Part shown: positions 61,970-64,000 of the stretch, one piece after another
How positions within the stretch are numbered: position 1 is the stretch's first letter
Layout of the letters: every line of letters starts with the position of its first letter
Origin: Synergistales bacterium
GTDB taxonomy: Bacteria > Synergistota > Synergistia > Synergistales > Aminithiophilaceae
Reading direction: 5' to 3'
Assembly: GCA_018433595.1 (NCBI GenBank)
Contig: JAHDQY010000001.1
Span: 62,001 to 126,000 of the forward strand
Length of the DNA stretch: 64,000 nucleotides
Made by a program: the position numbers and the translations under genes
Notes under the pieces: model-generated
What the model saw: only the letters and a program-made list of their open reading frames with translations
Told to the model about the DNA's origin: nothing
The model's database searches: none

Positions 61970-63292
61970 GTGCTCGTCGTCGGCAACGGACCGGTCATCA
62001 CCCGCGACGACGAACGCCCCTTCCTTCCCGACGGGGCCGTCGCCATCGAGGCGGGACGGATCGTCGCCGTGGGGCCCACGGAGGAGATCCGCCGCAGGTA
62101 CGGGAGAGCCGACTTCCTCGACGCCGAAGGCGGCCTCATCCACCCGGGTCTCATCAACGGCCACATGCATTTCTACAGCACCTTCGCCCGCGGCTTCGGC
62201 GGCAAGGGGGGTAGCGCGGCGACCTTCACGGAGCTGCTGGAGCGGCTCTGGTGGCGCCTCGACAAGGCCCTGACCCCGGAGGACTGTTACTGCAGCGCCC
62301 TCTATGCCGTCGTCGAGGCCGTCAAGTGCGGCTGCACCACCCTCATCGACCATCACGCCTCGCCCCGGGCCGTCAGGGGCAGCCTCTTCGAGGTGGCCCG
62401 GGCCGTCGTCGACGGCGGACTTGCGGCCTGCCTCTGCTACGAGGTCTCCGACCGCGACGGTCCCGAGGCCGCCGCCGAGGGGATCGCCGAAAACAAGGCC
62501 TTCATCGATCACGTCGCCGCCTCGGGCGAGCCCCGCCTGGCCGCCACCTTCGGCCTCCACGCCTCGATGACGCTGAGCGACGCCACGCTGGAGCGCTGCG
62601 CGGCAGCCGGAGAAGGCGCCGGCTTTCACGTCCACGTCGCCGAAGGCCCCGAGGACGAGCGCCTCTGCCGGGAGCGCCACGGACGGTCCATCGTCGAGCG
62701 CTTCGGCCGCTTCGGCCTGCTGGGGCCCCGCTCCCTGGCCGTCCACTGCGTCCACGTCGACGACGCCGAAAAGGAGCTCCTCGCCGAGACGGGGACGGCC
62801 GTCGTCCACAACCCCGAATCGAACATGGGCAACGCCGTCGGCTTCGCCCCCGCCCTGGACCTCATGAGGCGGGGCGTCCTCGTCGGCCTCGGCACCGACG
62901 GCTACGTGAGCGACATGTTCCGCTCCCTGGCCCTGGCCAGTGCCCTCCAGAGACACGGCCTCGCCGACCCCGACGCCGGCTGGGCCGAGGTGCCGAAGAT
63001 GCTCTTTCGGAACAACGCCCGCCTGGCCGACCGCTATTTCACCTGTCCCCGGGGGCGTCTCGTTCCGGGATTTGCCGGCGACGTCATCGTCATCGGCTAC
63101 CGCCCGCCGACGGAGCTGTCCGAGAAAAACGTCGACGGCCATCTCCTCTTCGGCCCCGGCGCCGTCAACGTCGTCGCCACCGTTGCCTCCGGCGAGGTCC
63201 TCATGAAGGACCGATGCCTGACCCGCCTCGACGAGGCCCGCATCGCCGCCCGCTGCCGCGAGCTGGCCCGGGCCGTCCACGAGCGTTTCTAG
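61970..63292 (+). CDS. ssnA: SsnA-type amidohydrolase (aminohydrolase)
   Basis: The 440-aa metal-dependent aminohydrolase has GLINGHMHFYSTFARGFGGK (HxH), CGCTTLIDHHASPRAVRGSL, GFHVHVAEGPEDERLCRERH, LAVHCVHVDDAEKELLAETG and GLGTDGYVSDMFRSLALASA (metal Asp). It belongs to the SsnA/guanine-deaminase-like branch. The frame is open upstream through dpaL, but GTG 61970 lies 4 nt after the dpaL stop and gives the expected N-terminus (VLVVGNGPVITRDDERP). Confidence 0.93.
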   Translation: MLVVGNGPVITRDDERPFLPDGAVAIEAGRIVAVGPTEEIRRRYGRADFLDAEGGLIHPGLINGHMHFYSTFARGFGGKGGSAATFTELLERLWWRLDKALTPEDCYCSALYAVVEAVKCGCTTLIDHHASPRAVRGSLFEVARAVVDGGLAACLCYEVSDRDGPEAAAEGIAENKAFIDHVAASGEPRLAATFGLHASMTLSDATLERCAAAGEGAGFHVHVAEGPEDERLCRERHGRSIVERFGRFGLLGPRSLAVHCVHVDDAEKELLAETGTAVVHNPESNMGNAVGFAPALDLMRRGVLVGLGTDGYVSDMFRSLALASALQRHGLADPDAGWAEVPKMLFRNNARLADRYFTCPRGRLVPGFAGDVIVIGYRPPTELSEKNVDGHLLFGPGAVNVVATVASGEVLMKDRCLTRLDEARIAARCRELARAVHERF

Positions 63293-63304
63293 GGGGAGGC
63301 GGGG

Positions 63305-64000
63305 ATGATGCGTCACGAAATGCGCCCCCTTTCCTTCGAGGCCGAGCTGCGCTGGGCCTTGGCCGAGTGGAAGAGCCGCCGCTCCTTGTTCGGCGTTCCC
63401 GAAAGCCTCTTCTGGGTCCCCCGGAGGGCTCCCTACGCCTCGGTCCTCAACGGCCGGGAGCTTGCCGCGCCTCTGGGTCCCGCCGCCGGTCCCCACACCC
63501 AGATGGCCCGCAACATCGTCGCCGCCTGGCTTTCGGGAGCCCGCTTCATCGAGCTCAAGACCGTCCAGGCCGCCGACGAGCTGGAGATCCCCCGCCCCTG
63601 CATCGACATGGCCGACGAGGGCTACAACGTCGAGTGGTCCCAGGAGCTCAGGCTCCCCGTCTCGGCGGACCAGTACGTCCAGGCCTGGTTCTGGGTCCAC
63701 CTCCTGCCCCGTCTTCTGGGCTGGGCCGACGGAGGCACCGTCTTCAACATGAGCGTCGGCTACGATCTGGCGGGGATCCTCTCGCCGCCGATGCAGGAGT
63801 TCATGGACCGCCTGACCGACGCCTCCGGGCTCCTGGCGGACCTCAGGAAAAGGGCGGCCCCCCTCGTCCCCGAGGCGGCCGACCTGGAGATCCCCCAATC
63901 CGCCGTCACAGGCTGCACCCTCTCGACCATGCACGGCTGCCCTCCCGACGAGATCGAGCGCATCGGCACCTACCTCCTTGAGGAGCGGGGCCTGCACCTG
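63305..64000 (+). CDS. ygfK: YgfK-type oxidoreductase subunit, partial (cut by right edge)
   Basis: 232 codons are in the window, open to the last base. PLGPAAGPHTQMARNIVAAW, FIELKTVQAADELEIPRPCI, DADEGYNVEWSQEL-like sequence, FNMSVGYDLAGILSPPMQEF and CTLSTMHGCPPDEIERIGTY match the YgfK ('putative selenate reductase subunit') flavin/FeS protein, related to dihydropyrimidine dehydrogenase and glutamate synthase. ATG 63305 follows GGGGGAGG 12 nt after ssnA. Full-length homologues are ~1000 aa, so most lies outside. Confidence 0.93.
   Translation, partial: MMRHEMRPLSFEAELRWALAEWKSRRSLFGVPESLFWVPRRAPYASVLNGRELAAPLGPAAGPHTQMARNIVAAWLSGARFIELKTVQAADELEIPRPCIDMADEGYNVEWSQELRLPVSADQYVQAWFWVHLLPRLLGWADGGTVFNMSVGYDLAGILSPPMQEFMDRLTDASGLLADLRKRAAPLVPEAADLEIPQSAVTGCTLSTMHGCPPDEIERIGTYLLEERGLHL

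Noticed and set aside
61868-63997. 709-codon minus-strand frame opposite ssnA and ygfK
   Set aside because: Shadow frame from GC-rich codon bias; plus-strand genes match known families.
1-64000. CRISPR arrays, tRNA and rRNA genes
   Set aside because: No regularly spaced repeats with unique spacers were seen, and no tRNA cloverleaf or rRNA-like sequence was recognised in the gaps.

Overview
This is a GC-rich bacterial chromosome segment. It encodes a TolC-type outer-membrane channel, an HlyD-type adaptor and several periplasmic binding proteins, so the cell has a Gram-negative envelope. The gene content (many amino-acid and organic-acid transporters, NAD-dependent threonine dehydrogenase with 2-amino-3-ketobutyrate CoA ligase, diaminopropionate ammonia-lyase, a YgfK-type oxidoreductase, FeoAB, and a nitrogenase-like Fe protein) points to an anaerobic amino-acid-fermenting organism. 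Synergistota is my best guess, inferred from gene content and style only. I saw no rRNA, tRNA, CRISPR array or intact transposase.

Layout. 1-3.6 kb (minus): ferrous iron operon (Cys-rich small protein, feoA, feoB, two exported proteins). 3.9-5.6 kb: YtcJ-like amidohydrolase. 5.6-8.5 kb (minus): complete pantothenate operon panC-panD-panB-panE. 8.7-10.9 kb: chemoreceptor. 11.1-12.1 kb: AT-richer, broken serine hydrolase gene. 12.3-18.4 kb: IclR regulator, complete Liv-type ABC importer and a SAM methyltransferase. 18.7-23.8 kb: six-gene unit with two different guanidino-deiminase-fold enzymes, a polar amino-acid ABC importer and an XRE-cupin regulator, ending in a hairpin identical to the one that precedes it. 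23.9-30.3 kb (minus): an AddAB-like helicase-nuclease pair.

30.4-41.6 kb is an inserted catabolic island. It is flanked by 103-bp direct repeats (101/103 identical) that duplicate the first ~25 codons and the leader of the AddB-like gene. It carries thiolase, a two-subunit CoA-transferase, a Na+/solute symporter with small partners, a TAXI-TRAP importer, a class III aminotransferase and an RpiR regulator. It also holds decayed remnants of a second thiolase and a second aminotransferase, so it looks like a mosaic of two related clusters that lost reciprocal genes. Together the intact genes could import a beta-amino acid, transaminate it to a 3-oxoacid, activate that with CoA and cleave it to acetyl-CoA.

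41.9-47.9 kb: exopolysaccharide-type operon containing a TolC channel fused to a glycosidase-like domain, an adaptor, a zinc-ribbon protein with a degenerate GGDEF-like end, and a processive GT2. 48.0-49.7 kb (minus): aldehyde dehydrogenase with a small Cys protein, behind a ~630-nt leader. 50.7-56.8 kb (minus): the most unusual unit, a tightly overlapping six-gene operon of NifH-, NifD- and NifK-like proteins followed by a complete FecBCD-type ABC importer, with its own promoter and operator-like palindrome. 57.2 kb: a 49-codon orphan gene with a near-consensus promoter. 57.5-59.7 kb (minus): kbl-tdh threonine catabolism. 59.9-64 kb: GntR regulator and a dpaL-ssnA-ygfK cluster, cut by the right edge.
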